A stretch of 21,641 bases of DNA from positions 1-21,641 of the forward strand of contig DYNS01000009.1 of NCBI GenBank assembly GCA_020720965.1. The letters are read 5' to 3'. Both the position numbers and the translations under genes were made by a program. How positions within the stretch are numbered: the stretch's first letter is position 1; each line of letters begins with the position of its first letter. The DNA is from Anaerolinea sp. (GTDB lineage: Bacteria > Chloroflexota > Anaerolineae > Anaerolineales > Villigracilaceae). The notes below the pieces were generated by a model. The model saw only the letters and a program-made list of their open reading frames with translations. It was not told where the DNA came from and ran no database searches. Shown here one piece after another: positions 1 through 6,532 of the stretch.

Positions 1-1609
1 TTCGTTGGGCTTCGCCGCCGCTGAGGGAGGCGGCAGAGCGGTGCAGGGTGAGGTAATCTAACCCTACATTGACGAGAAAGCCGAGGCGGGAGGTGATTTC
101 TTTGAGAATCCGGTCTGAGATGGCGCGTTGGCGCGGGGTGAGCGGGCTTTGCTCGGCGGCAAGGGCTTGCGCCCATTCCAGCGATTTTTGGACGTGCCAT
201 TCGGTCACGTCCAGGATGTTGGCATCCGCTACGGTGACGGCGAGGGCTTCGGGGCGCAGGCGTTTGCCCAGGCAGGTGGGGCAGGGGCGGTCGGTCATGT
301 ATTCGCTAATTTTGGCGCGGATATATTCCGAGTTGGTTTCGCGGTAACGCCTCTCCAGGTTGCCCAGAATGCCTTCAAAGGCAGCGTCAAAGTTGGCGGT
401 GCGCCCCTCACGGTTACGGTAGTGAACGCGGACTCGCTCGCCCTTGGTGCCGCGCAGGACGATTTCCTGTTGTTCGGCGGGGAGTTGCCTAAAGGGTTTG
501 TTGAGGTCGATGTGGTAGTGATGCGCCATCGCTTCCAGCATTTGCCAGTAGTAACCGCCGCCAGTTTCCTCGCGGACGTTACTCCATTCCATCCCTATCA
601 GCGCCCCATCCGAGAGAGATTTTTCCGGGTCGATGACGCGGGTGGGGTCAATTTCCAGTTTGGAGCCAAGCCCCTGACAATCTGGGCAGGCGCCTTGCGG
701 GGTGTTAAAGGAGAAGGTGCGCGGCTCAATCTCGCCCAGCGAAATGCCGTGTTCCGGGCAGGAGAGATGTTCGGAGAAGTGCAGGTCGCTAGTCTGATAG
801 TCGCTAGTCGGATAGTCGTTAGTCTGGTAGTCGCTGGCAATAGGACTACTAGACTGAAGACTACGAGACTGACGACTCACCGTCACATAGCCTTCGCCAA
901 ATTTGAGGGCGGTTTCCACCGAATCGGTGAGGCGGGTGCGGGCTTGCTGCTCTTCTTCCGGGTTTTCGGGGCGGGAGATGACGAGGCGGTCCACCACTGC
1001 TTCGATATTGTGCTGTTTGTAGCGCTCCAGGTTGATATCATCATCCAGGTTTAGAAGGGTTCCATCCACCCGTACCCGTACAAACCCGGCTTTGCGGATT
1101 TCTTCAAACACGTTCTGATACGTTCCCTTGCGCCCGCGCACAATCGGCGCAAGGACGAGGATGCGAGTCCCGGCTGGCAGGGCTTCCAGGGCTTCCACAA
1201 TCTCCTGCGCCGATTGTTTCACCACCTCCCGCCCGCAGACGGGGCAGTGCGGCACGCCCACGCGGGCAAAGAGCAGGCGCAGGTAGTCGTAAATTTCGGT
1301 CACAGTGCCAACCGTAGAGCGTGGGTTGTGGCTGGTGGATTTCTGGTCTATGGAAACCGCCGGAGAAAGACCGTCAATATAGTCCACGTCCGGCTTGTCC
1401 ATTTGCCCAATGAACTGCCGGGCGTAGGCGGAGAGCGACTCGACATACCGGCGCTGCCCCTCTGCAGAGATGGTATCAAAGGCGAGGGAAGATTTTCCAG
1501 AACCGGAAAGCCCGGTGAGAACGACCAACTTGTCGCGGGGGATTTCTACCGTGATGTTTTTAAGGTTATGCTGACGGGCACCAACAACACGAATGACATT
1601 TTGAGACAT
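1..1609 (-). CDS. uvrA: UvrA, excinuclease ABC subunit A (N-terminal 536 residues, cut by window edge)
   Basis: DNA-damage-recognition ATPase of nucleotide excision repair; it works as a dimer and loads UvrB. The reading frame is open from ATG 1609-1607 to the window edge. Residues 33-41 form the first Walker A motif (GLSGSGKSS), and residues 529-536 are the ABC signature LSGGEAQR, so the window ends just after the first signature. A zinc module is visible with ligands C284, H287, C308 and C311; the CPEHG form replaces the second Cys with His, which is common outside enterobacteria. Residues 245-275 are an extra Ser/Asp/Tyr/Gln/Thr-rich segment encoded by a palindromic repeat (785-877), lying between the expected UvrB-binding region and the zinc module. 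A GAGG ribosome-binding site sits 5 nt before the start. The gene is divergent from the sigma-factor operon. The family call is secure; how the insertion affects function is unknown. Confidence 0.97.
   Translation of the reverse strand, partial: MSQNVIRVVGARQHNLKNITVEIPRDKLVVLTGLSGSGKSSLAFDTISAEGQRRYVESLSAYARQFIGQMDKPDVDYIDGLSPAVSIDQKSTSHNPRSTVGTVTEIYDYLRLLFARVGVPHCPVCGREVVKQSAQEIVEALEALPAGTRILVLAPIVRGRKGTYQNVFEEIRKAGFVRVRVDGTLLNLDDDINLERYKQHNIEAVVDRLVISRPENPEEEQQARTRLTDSVETALKFGEGYVTVSRQSRSLQSSSPIASDYQTNDYPTSDYQTSDLHFSEHLSCPEHGISLGEIEPRTFSFNTPQGACPDCQGLGSKLEIDPTRVIDPEKSLSDGALIGMEWSNVREETGGGYYWQMLEAMAHHYHIDLNKPFRQLPAEQQEIVLRGTKGERVRVHYRNREGRTANFDAAFEGILGNLERRYRETNSEYIRAKISEYMTDRPCPTCLGKRLRPEALAVTVADANILDVTEWHVQKSLEWAQALAAEQSPLTPRQRAISDRILKEITSRLGFLVNVGLDYLTLHRSAASLSGGEAQR
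785..877. repeat. Palindromic repeat insertion inside uvrA, built of 7/8-bp units
   Basis: The left arm contains three 15-nt tandem copies (785-799, 800-814, 815-829) plus a partial fourth. Each copy is a 7-mer plus an 8-mer beginning GTC on the plus strand. The right arm (844-877) carries the same pattern in inverse orientation: units of 8, 7, 8 and 7 nt beginning GACT. The arms can pair imperfectly around a loop near 833-843. The segment is exactly 93 nt, so it adds 31 codons without a frameshift. In the UvrA frame the left arm encodes pentapeptide copies of the DYQTS type. Three of the six frames through the repeat unit have no stop codon. Confidence 0.85.
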
Positions 1610-1673
1610 GGAAACCTCGGAGACGAACAAAACGAAAGGCAAAAGAGGGGAGGGACAAATAAAAAGCGGGCGT

Positions 1674-1682
1674 AGTATAGCA
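1674..1682 (-). promoter_or_regulatory. Putative extended -10 promoter of uvrA
   Basis: On the minus strand the sequence reads TGCTATACT, an extended -10 (TGn plus TATACT) about 65 nt upstream of the uvrA start. No good -35 is visible at 16-18 nt, which an extended -10 can tolerate. Prediction only. Confidence 0.5.
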
Positions 1683-1691
1683 CAAATGTTT

Positions 1692-1721
1692 TAGACAATT
1701 TGCAAAAACGGCTGTTATACT
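1692..1721 (+). promoter_or_regulatory. Putative sigma70-type promoter of the ECF sigma factor operon
   Basis: A TAGACA -35 (1692-1697) and a TATACT -10 (1716-1721) are separated by 18 nt. Transcription would start near 1728, giving a leader of about 64 nt. It lies back to back with the putative uvrA promoter. The match is to housekeeping-type elements rather than to an obvious ECF autoregulation motif. Confidence 0.55.
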
Positions 1722-1737
1722 AAGCAACTCATGTGGG

Positions 1738-1775
1738 CTGACAGGGTTAAGTTTTACACCTGTCAGGTTATTTTT
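1738..1775 (+). promoter_or_regulatory. Leader hairpin with T-rich tail ahead of the sigma factor gene
   Basis: Perfect 8-bp arms CTGACAGG (1738-1745) and CCTGTCAG (1759-1766) enclose a 13-nt loop. A T-rich run with seven consecutive Ts follows shortly. It lies in the predicted 5' leader, between the promoter and ATG 1792. It may be an attenuator (intrinsic-terminator-like) or a protein-binding palindrome; the sequence alone does not decide. Confidence 0.45.
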
Positions 1776-1791
1776 TTACCGAGGCAGACTC

Positions 1792-2346
1792 ATGGAACAA
1801 AACGATGAAGAAATCCTCGCGCAGGCTTCGCAAGGCGAAATGGATGCCTTTGGCGCGTTATACGAACGCTATGTAGACCGCATCTTCAACTACATCTACT
1901 ACCGCACCGGCAACGCCAGCGATGCCGAAGATTTGACCGCCCGCGTTTTTCAGCGTGCCATGAAACACATCACCAACTACACCGATAGAGGCGTGCCTTT
2001 CTCTGCCTGGCTCTACCGCATTGCCCATAACCTGGTTGCCAACTGGCACCGGGACCGCAGCCGCAAACAGGAAATTCCCCTCTCGGAGGCGCCCCTGGTC
2101 GCCAAAGAAGAACACCCGGAGCGCAGCCTGGTCAATAGTCAGCAGCAAGAATCGCTGCTGCGGCTCATCCGCTCTTTGCCCGCCGAGCGCCAGACCCTGC
2201 TCATCCTCAAGTTCGTGGAACACCTCTCCAACGCCGAAATTGGAGAAATTATGGGACGCAGCGAAGGCGCGATTAAAAGCCTGTATCACCGCACCCTGCT
2301 ATCCTTGCGTGACCAGATTGGTGACGCGGAAGAATATATTGGTTAA
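1792..2346 (+). CDS. ECF-type RNA polymerase sigma factor
   Basis: Alternative sigma factor of 184 residues that would direct RNA polymerase to a specific promoter set. Sigma region 2 covers about residues 20-90, with the DAEDLTARVFQRAM segment at 44-57 and the aromatic FSAWLYRIAHN stretch at 70-80. Region 4 covers about 120-172, with a helix-turn-helix at 145-169 (LSNAEIGEIMGRSEGAIKS). Length and domain layout are normal for ECF factors. A weak GAGG site precedes the start. The next gene (DegV type) begins 12 nt after the stop, and a small membrane protein follows it, so all three are probably co-transcribed. No classical zinc-binding anti-sigma factor is present. The stimulus and target promoters cannot be read from the sequence. 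Confidence 0.92.
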   Translation: MEQNDEEILAQASQGEMDAFGALYERYVDRIFNYIYYRTGNASDAEDLTARVFQRAMKHITNYTDRGVPFSAWLYRIAHNLVANWHRDRSRKQEIPLSEAPLVAKEEHPERSLVNSQQQESLLRLIRSLPAERQTLLILKFVEHLSNAEIGEIMGRSEGAIKSLYHRTLLSLRDQIGDAEEYIG

Positions 2347-2358
2347 CTGGAGGCTGAT

Positions 2359-3201
2359 ATGCTCAGAATTGTCACAGATGGCGCTGCCGACATGCCGGAA
2401 GAATGGCAAAAAGAGTACGGCATAGACATCGTCCCCGTCAACATTCACTTTGGCGACAAAACCTACCTGCAATATACCGACCTGGACAACGAAGGTTTTT
2501 ACCGCCTGGTGGACGAAAGCCGCAAAATCCCCAAAACATCCCAGCCCACCCCTCACCAATTTAGCGAATTCTACAAAAAAATCGCCCAACCCGGCGACTC
2601 CATCCTCTCCATTCACGTCACAAGCAAACTCTCCGGCACCCTGGATTCCGCCATTGCCGCCGGGCGGGAACTGCAAGAAACCTACCACGTCCTGCCCATG
2701 GACTCGCAAACCGGCTCCGCCGCCATTGGCATCCTCTGCCGCCAAGCCCGCCTGCTGGAACGCGCCGGAAAAACCGCCGAAGAAATTTTGCACAGTTTGG
2801 AAGACTTCCGCAGCCGGGGCAAGGTCGTCCTGGCTTTAGACACCCTGGAATACGCCCGCCTGAGCGGCAGAGTGGGAACCCTGCAAGCCGCCCTCGCCTC
2901 CCTGCTCAACGTCAAACCCATCGCCATCCTGCAAGACGGCGTTATCAACATCACCGAGAAAGTGCGAACCCGCAACGCCTCGCTGGAGCGCCTGCTGGAG
3001 ATGGTGAAAGACGAAATCGGCAACCGCCCGGTCATCATGTCCATCGTCCACGCCCGCGACCCGCAGGCAGGCAAAGACCTGATGGAACGCGCCCGCCAGA
3101 CCTTCAACACCACCGACCTCTTCCTCACCGACCTGTCCATCTCGGTTGCCGCCAACCTGGGACCCGGCACAGTCGGCATTGTTTACTACCTCGCCGAGTA
3201 A
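2359..3201 (+). CDS. DegV family fatty-acid-binding protein (FakB-like)
   Basis: Soluble protein of 280 residues, the usual family length. DegV/FakB proteins bind a fatty acid and, with the kinase FakA, present it for phosphorylation and entry into phospholipid synthesis. The N-terminus (RIVTDGAADMP, 3-13) matches the family's opening strand. TSQPTP (60-65) and HVTSKLSGT (86-94) match the lipid-carboxylate-binding loops. Residues 162-189 (TLEYARLSGRVG through LLNVKPI) and the C-terminal GPGTVGI are further hallmarks. A strong GGAGG site lies 7 nt before ATG 2359. It sits between an ECF sigma factor and a small membrane protein; no fakA-like kinase is in the window. The family call is firm; the actual ligand and a FakA partner are inferred. 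Confidence 0.92.
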   Translation: MLRIVTDGAADMPEEWQKEYGIDIVPVNIHFGDKTYLQYTDLDNEGFYRLVDESRKIPKTSQPTPHQFSEFYKKIAQPGDSILSIHVTSKLSGTLDSAIAAGRELQETYHVLPMDSQTGSAAIGILCRQARLLERAGKTAEEILHSLEDFRSRGKVVLALDTLEYARLSGRVGTLQAALASLLNVKPIAILQDGVINITEKVRTRNASLERLLEMVKDEIGNRPVIMSIVHARDPQAGKDLMERARQTFNTTDLFLTDLSISVAANLGPGTVGIVYYLAE

Positions 3202-3207
3202 AAACCT

Positions 3208-3456
3208 ATGACCGAAGACCTGAGCCGCATGGAAACCCGGCTGCAAGCCGTTTTTCAGCCCATCCGCCCCTCATCGGGCTTTGTAAAAACCGTTAAAAAA
3301 CATCTGGATGCCGCTCCTCAGCATTTTCAGGTGGAAAAGCCGCCCCAAACCAAAAGAATGCTCCTCGTCTTTGGGGGCGTGCTTTCCTTCAGCCTCTTCC
3401 TGTTGACCGTTGCCCGGGCAATTTTCTACTTTTTGCACCGCGCCCGGCAGGCATAA
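3208..3456 (+). CDS. Small single-pass membrane protein, sigma-operon associated
   Basis: An 82-residue protein starting 6 nt after the degV-type stop. The first 50 residues are hydrophilic, with a QPIRPSSGFVKTVKKHL segment at 17-33. One hydrophobic helix (about 51-69) follows, then a short basic tail (HRARQA). No signal peptidase site or zinc motif is present. Its place at the end of an ECF sigma operon, with a cytosolic N-terminal part and a single transmembrane helix, fits a small anti-sigma-like or membrane-tethering partner, but this is inference from context. No clear Shine-Dalgarno is seen, so expression may depend on coupling to the upstream gene. Alternatively it is an unrelated small membrane protein. 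Confidence 0.7.
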   Translation: MTEDLSRMETRLQAVFQPIRPSSGFVKTVKKHLDAAPQHFQVEKPPQTKRMLLVFGGVLSFSLFLLTVARAIFYFLHRARQA

Positions 3457-3479
3457 GTTCATCCGCCCGTTTTACCGCA

Positions 3480-3509
3480 AAAAACGCCCTGGTTTGCCGG
3501 GGCGTTTTT
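3480..3509. terminator. Bidirectional intrinsic terminator between the sigma operon and ppk1
   Basis: AAAACGCCC (3481-3489) pairs with GGGCGTTTT (3500-3508) around a 10-nt loop. The flanking A and T runs give a U-tract in both directions. It lies between two convergent transcription units and can serve both. Confidence 0.85.
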
Positions 3510-3520
3510 CATTCCATTGC

Positions 3521-5635
3521 TCATTTCTTGGTCTGCCGCATCAGCATCAGAGATTGATGCACATCCAGGGACGGGTCGGCGGCTTGGGGGCGGAAGTAAT
3601 CTCCGGTGGCGAGCATGTGACGGCTGCGGGCATTGTCGTTGAGGGCAGTTTCCAACAGCTCGGCGCGAATGTAGCGGATGTGTTCCGCCTTTTCCAGGGG
3701 AAAGACGACCTCCACGCGGTGGTCGAGGTTGCGGGGCATCAGGTCTGCGCTGCCGAGGTAAATTTCTTCTTCGCCATCGTTGTAAAAATAATAGACGCGG
3801 CTATGTTCCAGGTAACGCCCCACAATGCTGGTAACGCGGATGTTCTCGCTTACGCCTTTAATGCCGGGGCGCAGGCAGCACATGCCGCGCACGAGCAGGT
3901 CTATCTTTACCCCGGATTGGGATGCGACATACAGCAGTTGAATAACCTGCGGGTCTACAATGGAGTTTGCCTTAAAGATGAGGTGGGCTTTGCGCCCCGC
4001 CTGAGCGTGTTCAATCTCGCGGCGGATGAGGGCTTCAATTTTTTGGCGCAGGTTCACCGGGGCAACCAGTAGTTTTTGGTATGTTTTTTGGGTGGAGTAG
4101 CCGGTGAGATAGTTAAACAGGTCGGTGGCATCTGCGCCCATTGCCGGGTCGCAGGTGAACAGACCCAGGTCTTCGTACACTTTGGCGGTGGAGGGATTGT
4201 AGTTGCCGGTGGCAAGGTGCAGGTAACGCCGAATCCCTTCGCCCTCTTTGCGGACGACCATGGCAATTTTGCTGTGGGTTTTTAGCCCAATTAAGCCATA
4301 GACCACATGCACGCCAGATTGTTCCAATTTTTTTGCCCAGCCAATGTTACTTTCCTCGTCAAAACGGGCTTTTAGTTCCACCAATACGGCAACCTGCTTG
4401 CCACGCTCCGAGGCTTCCAACAGGGCGTTTACCACCGGGGAGTTTTGCCCCACCCGGTAAAGAGTCTGTTTGATGGCAAGCACGTTAGGGTCACGGGCGG
4501 CGGCGGTGAGGAAGTCTATGACCGGGGTGAAGGAATCGTAGGGGTGATGCAACAGGATGTTGCCCTGCTGAATGGTTTCAAAGATTTCGGCGGGGCTGGA
4601 AAGGTGTTTGAGGAGGGCGGGAATGGCGGGTTTGTAAGGCGGGAATTTAAGGTCGTGCAGTTCCAGGTTGTTGTAAACCTGCCAAAGGCTTGCCAGACCC
4701 AACAGATGGGCTTGCACATAAACATCGGTGGGGTAAATTTCCAGGTTGTCTATCAGCAAGTCTCGAATTTCGCGGGGCATGGTTTCGTAGATGGCGACAT
4801 GCACAACCGAGCCAAATTTGCGGCGGCGGATGCTGGCTTGCATACTCTCCAGCAGGTCGTCCGCTTCCAGTTCCTGAATTTCAATATCGGCATCGCGGAT
4901 GATGCGGAAGGGGTGGGCGGAGATGACTTCCATGCCGGGGAAGAGCAAGGCAAGGTTGGCAATGATGACCTGCTCCAGCCAGACAAAGTAATGATGCGGG
5001 GCAATGGTTCCATCCCTCCGCACCCCGCCGGAGGAGCGTTTGATGGGCACGAGCCGGGGCAGGGTATCTGGCACTTTGAGGCGGGCAAATTTTTCGTTGC
5101 CTTTTTTATCGCGGATGACGATGGCGAGGTTGAGGCTGAGGTTGGAGATGTGCGGAAAAGGATGACCAGGGTCCAGGGCGAGAGGGGTAAGCACCGGGTG
5201 AATAACTTCTCTAAAGTAGGTATCTACCCGATTTTTTTGGCTTTCGTTCAGTTTGGCGTAATCCAGCACATGGATGCCAGATTTTTCCAGCCGGGGCAGG
5301 AGTTTTTTTTGCCAGGTTTGCTGTGCCTGAAGGTACAAATCGGTGGCGAGTTTGCGAATGGCGGCAAACTCCTCTCGCGGGGTCATACCATCGGCGGAGA
5401 TTTCGGTAATTTGGGCTTCTATCTGCTTGCGGATGCCAGAAACCCGCACCATAAAGAACTCATCCATGTTAGAGCCAAAGATTGCCAAAAATTTCACTCT
5501 CTCCAGCAGGGGGTTGCTCTCGTCCTGCGCTTCTTGCAACACGCGGCGCTGAAATTCCAGCAGGCTCAGCTCGCGGTTGATGTAGAGGGATGGGTCGTTT
5601 AAGGTGGTGGTGGGGTCATTAGGCGGAAGGGTCAT
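3521..5635 (-). CDS. ppk1: Polyphosphate kinase 1
   Basis: Reversibly transfers the gamma phosphate of ATP onto inorganic polyphosphate. At 704 residues it is full length for the PPK1 family. The N-terminal domain begins YINRELSLLEFQRRVL (18-33), followed by FGSNMDEFFMVRVSG (53-67). The phosphorylated active-site histidine corresponds to H454 in LKTHSK. It is followed by HLATGNYNPSTAKVYED (473-489), and the second catalytic histidine corresponds to H611 in YLEHSR. The C-terminal SADLMPRNLDHRVEV (629-643) is also typical. The start at 5635 gives the expected N-terminus. The gene stands alone on its strand; no ppx exopolyphosphatase or phosphate-transport gene is adjacent. No convincing promoter was found in the 134 bp between its start and the gcv promoter. 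Confidence 0.98.
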   Translation of the reverse strand: MTLPPNDPTTTLNDPSLYINRELSLLEFQRRVLQEAQDESNPLLERVKFLAIFGSNMDEFFMVRVSGIRKQIEAQITEISADGMTPREEFAAIRKLATDLYLQAQQTWQKKLLPRLEKSGIHVLDYAKLNESQKNRVDTYFREVIHPVLTPLALDPGHPFPHISNLSLNLAIVIRDKKGNEKFARLKVPDTLPRLVPIKRSSGGVRRDGTIAPHHYFVWLEQVIIANLALLFPGMEVISAHPFRIIRDADIEIQELEADDLLESMQASIRRRKFGSVVHVAIYETMPREIRDLLIDNLEIYPTDVYVQAHLLGLASLWQVYNNLELHDLKFPPYKPAIPALLKHLSSPAEIFETIQQGNILLHHPYDSFTPVIDFLTAAARDPNVLAIKQTLYRVGQNSPVVNALLEASERGKQVAVLVELKARFDEESNIGWAKKLEQSGVHVVYGLIGLKTHSKIAMVVRKEGEGIRRYLHLATGNYNPSTAKVYEDLGLFTCDPAMGADATDLFNYLTGYSTQKTYQKLLVAPVNLRQKIEALIRREIEHAQAGRKAHLIFKANSIVDPQVIQLLYVASQSGVKIDLLVRGMCCLRPGIKGVSENIRVTSIVGRYLEHSRVYYFYNDGEEEIYLGSADLMPRNLDHRVEVVFPLEKAEHIRYIRAELLETALNDNARSRHMLATGDYFRPQAADPSLDVHQSLMLMRQTKK

Positions 5636-5769
5636 AGGTCGGTCTCAGGTTACAAAAGGGGGGAAAGGTTTGCTTTTGCAGGTAGTTTACTTCATCTTCT
5701 AGTACAAAAAAAGGCTTGGGAGGCAGGACGGGGTTAAAAGTGTGTAAAAGGGGTAATTTCGCGCCTCCC

Positions 5770-5798
5770 TTGACTTTCCCTACCCTTACCCATAGAAT
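5770..5798 (+). promoter_or_regulatory. Sigma70-type promoter of the gcv operon
   Basis: TTGACT (-35, 5770-5775) and TAGAAT (-10, 5793-5798) are separated by an ideal 17-nt spacer. Transcription would start near 5805, about 11 nt before the first riboswitch aptamer. The stretch 5636-5769 upstream, between ppk1 and this promoter, holds no gene or structure that I can identify. Confidence 0.75.
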
Positions 5799-5815
5799 AA
5801 AACTATCAATTGACC

Positions 5816-6005
5816 AAAACAAGGGAAGAGACGAGCGCGGAAAAAACCCGCGCAAGCGCCGAAGGTGCAAGTTGGCGGCGGGCACGCCCCAACGAAACTC
5901 TCAGGCAAAAGGACCCTGTTTTGTTTTTCTCTGGAAAGTTCCAGCAATGGACACCGATGGGGCAAATCCCGCAAGGGATAATCTCTCAGGTTCAATTTAC
6001 AGAGA
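5816..6005 (+). ncRNA. Tandem glycine riboswitch (two aptamers)
   Basis: Cis-acting RNA that senses glycine. Aptamer 1 spans 5816-5922: P1 pairs AAAACAAGGG (5816-5825, one bulged A) with CCCTGTTTT (5914-5922). Inside it are the conserved GCCGAAGGTGCAA and AACTCTCAGGCAAAAGGAC segments. Aptamer 2 spans 5928-6005: P1 pairs TCTCTG (5928-5933) with CAGAGA (6000-6005). Inside it are ACCGATGGGGCAAA and ATCTCTCAGG. Only 5 nt link the two, as in known tandem glycine switches. A terminator hairpin follows at once, then gcvH, gcvPA and gcvPB, which are classical targets. An ON switch (glycine allows read-through) is the expected mode. Confidence 0.95.
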
Positions 6006-6038
6006 GCGCACAGCGGAAACCTGTGTGCTTTTTTATTT
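6001..6038 (+). terminator. Riboswitch expression-platform terminator
   Basis: GCGCACAG (6006-6013) pairs with CTGTGTGC (6021-6028), with one G-U pair and a 7-nt loop, followed by TTTTTTATTT. The lower stem can extend by pairing AGAGA (6001-6005) with the U-tract. AGAGA is also the 3' strand of aptamer 2 P1, so ligand-stabilised P1 would compete with the lower part of the terminator. The structure is seen in the sequence; the switching direction is inferred. Confidence 0.85.
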
Positions 6039-6071
6039 AATCTCACCCACCCAAAGAAGGAGTTTTTTACC

Positions 6072-6449
6072 ATGTCTCTCAGCCCCAGCAACCTGCAATA
6101 CGCCAAAACCGATGAATGGCTCGACCCCGCAACCGGCAAAATCGGCATTAGCGACTACGCCCAGGAACAACTCTCCGACATCGTATTCATGGAAATCACC
6201 GTCAGCGTGGGCGACACCGTCAGCGCCGGAGATGTCATCGCCTCGGTCGAATCGGTCAAAGCCGCCTCGGAAGTCCTCGCCCCCGCCAGCGGCAAAGTCG
6301 TAGCGGTAAACGAAGACCTCACCGGTGCGCCCGAAACCATCAACGGCGAACCCTACACCTCCTGGTTCATCCAGTTGGAAGGCGCAACCAGCGCCGACCT
6401 GATGGACGCCGCCGCCTACGAAGCCTACTGCCAGGAACGCAGCCACTAA
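6072..6449 (+). CDS. gcvH: Glycine cleavage system H protein
   Basis: Lipoyl-carrying shuttle protein of the glycine cleavage complex; it accepts the aminomethyl group from the P protein and passes it to the T and L proteins in the cytosol. The length of 125 residues is normal. The lipoylation site is K63 within VESVKAASE (59-67), preceded by the IVFMEITVSVGDTVSAGD segment (37-54) and followed by the NEDLTGAPETIN element. An AAGGAG ribosome-binding site (6057-6062) lies 9 nt before ATG 6072. It is the first gene after the tandem glycine riboswitch and is separated from gcvPA by an 83-bp spacer that holds an inverted repeat. No gcvT, lpd or lipoate-attachment gene is in the window. Confidence 0.97.
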   Translation: MSLSPSNLQYAKTDEWLDPATGKIGISDYAQEQLSDIVFMEITVSVGDTVSAGDVIASVESVKAASEVLAPASGKVVAVNEDLTGAPETINGEPYTSWFIQLEGATSADLMDAAAYEAYCQERSH

Positions 6450-6451
6450 AA

Positions 6452-6518
6452 AAGTATCCGATACCAGGTGTCAGGTGTCCGAAAAACCTGGCTCATCAGC
6501 ACCTGATACCCGACACTT
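6452..6518. repeat. Inverted repeat of heptamer units between gcvH and gcvPA
   Basis: The left arm (6454-6481) can be read as four successive heptamers: GTATCCG, ATACCAG, GTGTCAG, GTGTCCG. The right arm read on the minus strand (6518 downward) gives GTGTCGG, GTATCAG, GTGCTGA. The arms 6452-6472 and 6498-6518 pair imperfectly, at about 15 of 21 positions, around a loop of about 25 nt. A second local pairing, CCAGGT (6464-6469) with ACCTGG (6486-6491), is also possible. It is not T-tailed, so it is not an obvious terminator. The layout resembles the uvrA insertion although the unit sequence differs. Confidence 0.7.
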
Positions 6519-6532
6519 CCTCGAAGGAAAAC

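Noticed and set aside
598..840. Small minus-strand frame with a TTIRLA-type repeat
   Set aside because: It is the alternative frame of the repeat inside uvrA; the repeat unit is open in several frames, which explains the frame without a gene.
785..877. CRISPR-like array
   Set aside because: The unit is only 7-8 nt (15 nt paired), with no unique spacers, arms in opposite orientation, no leader and no cas genes; it is inside a coding gene.
128..1054. Long open frame on the plus strand over the uvrA region (308 codons)
   Set aside because: It is antisense to a clear UvrA reading frame with Walker A and signature motifs; the frame is open because of GC-rich codon bias and has no recognisable domain.
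4445..5602. 385-codon open frame on the plus strand over ppk1
   Set aside because: Antisense shadow of Ppk1, whose active-site motifs are all present on the minus strand; no ribosome-binding site or family match.
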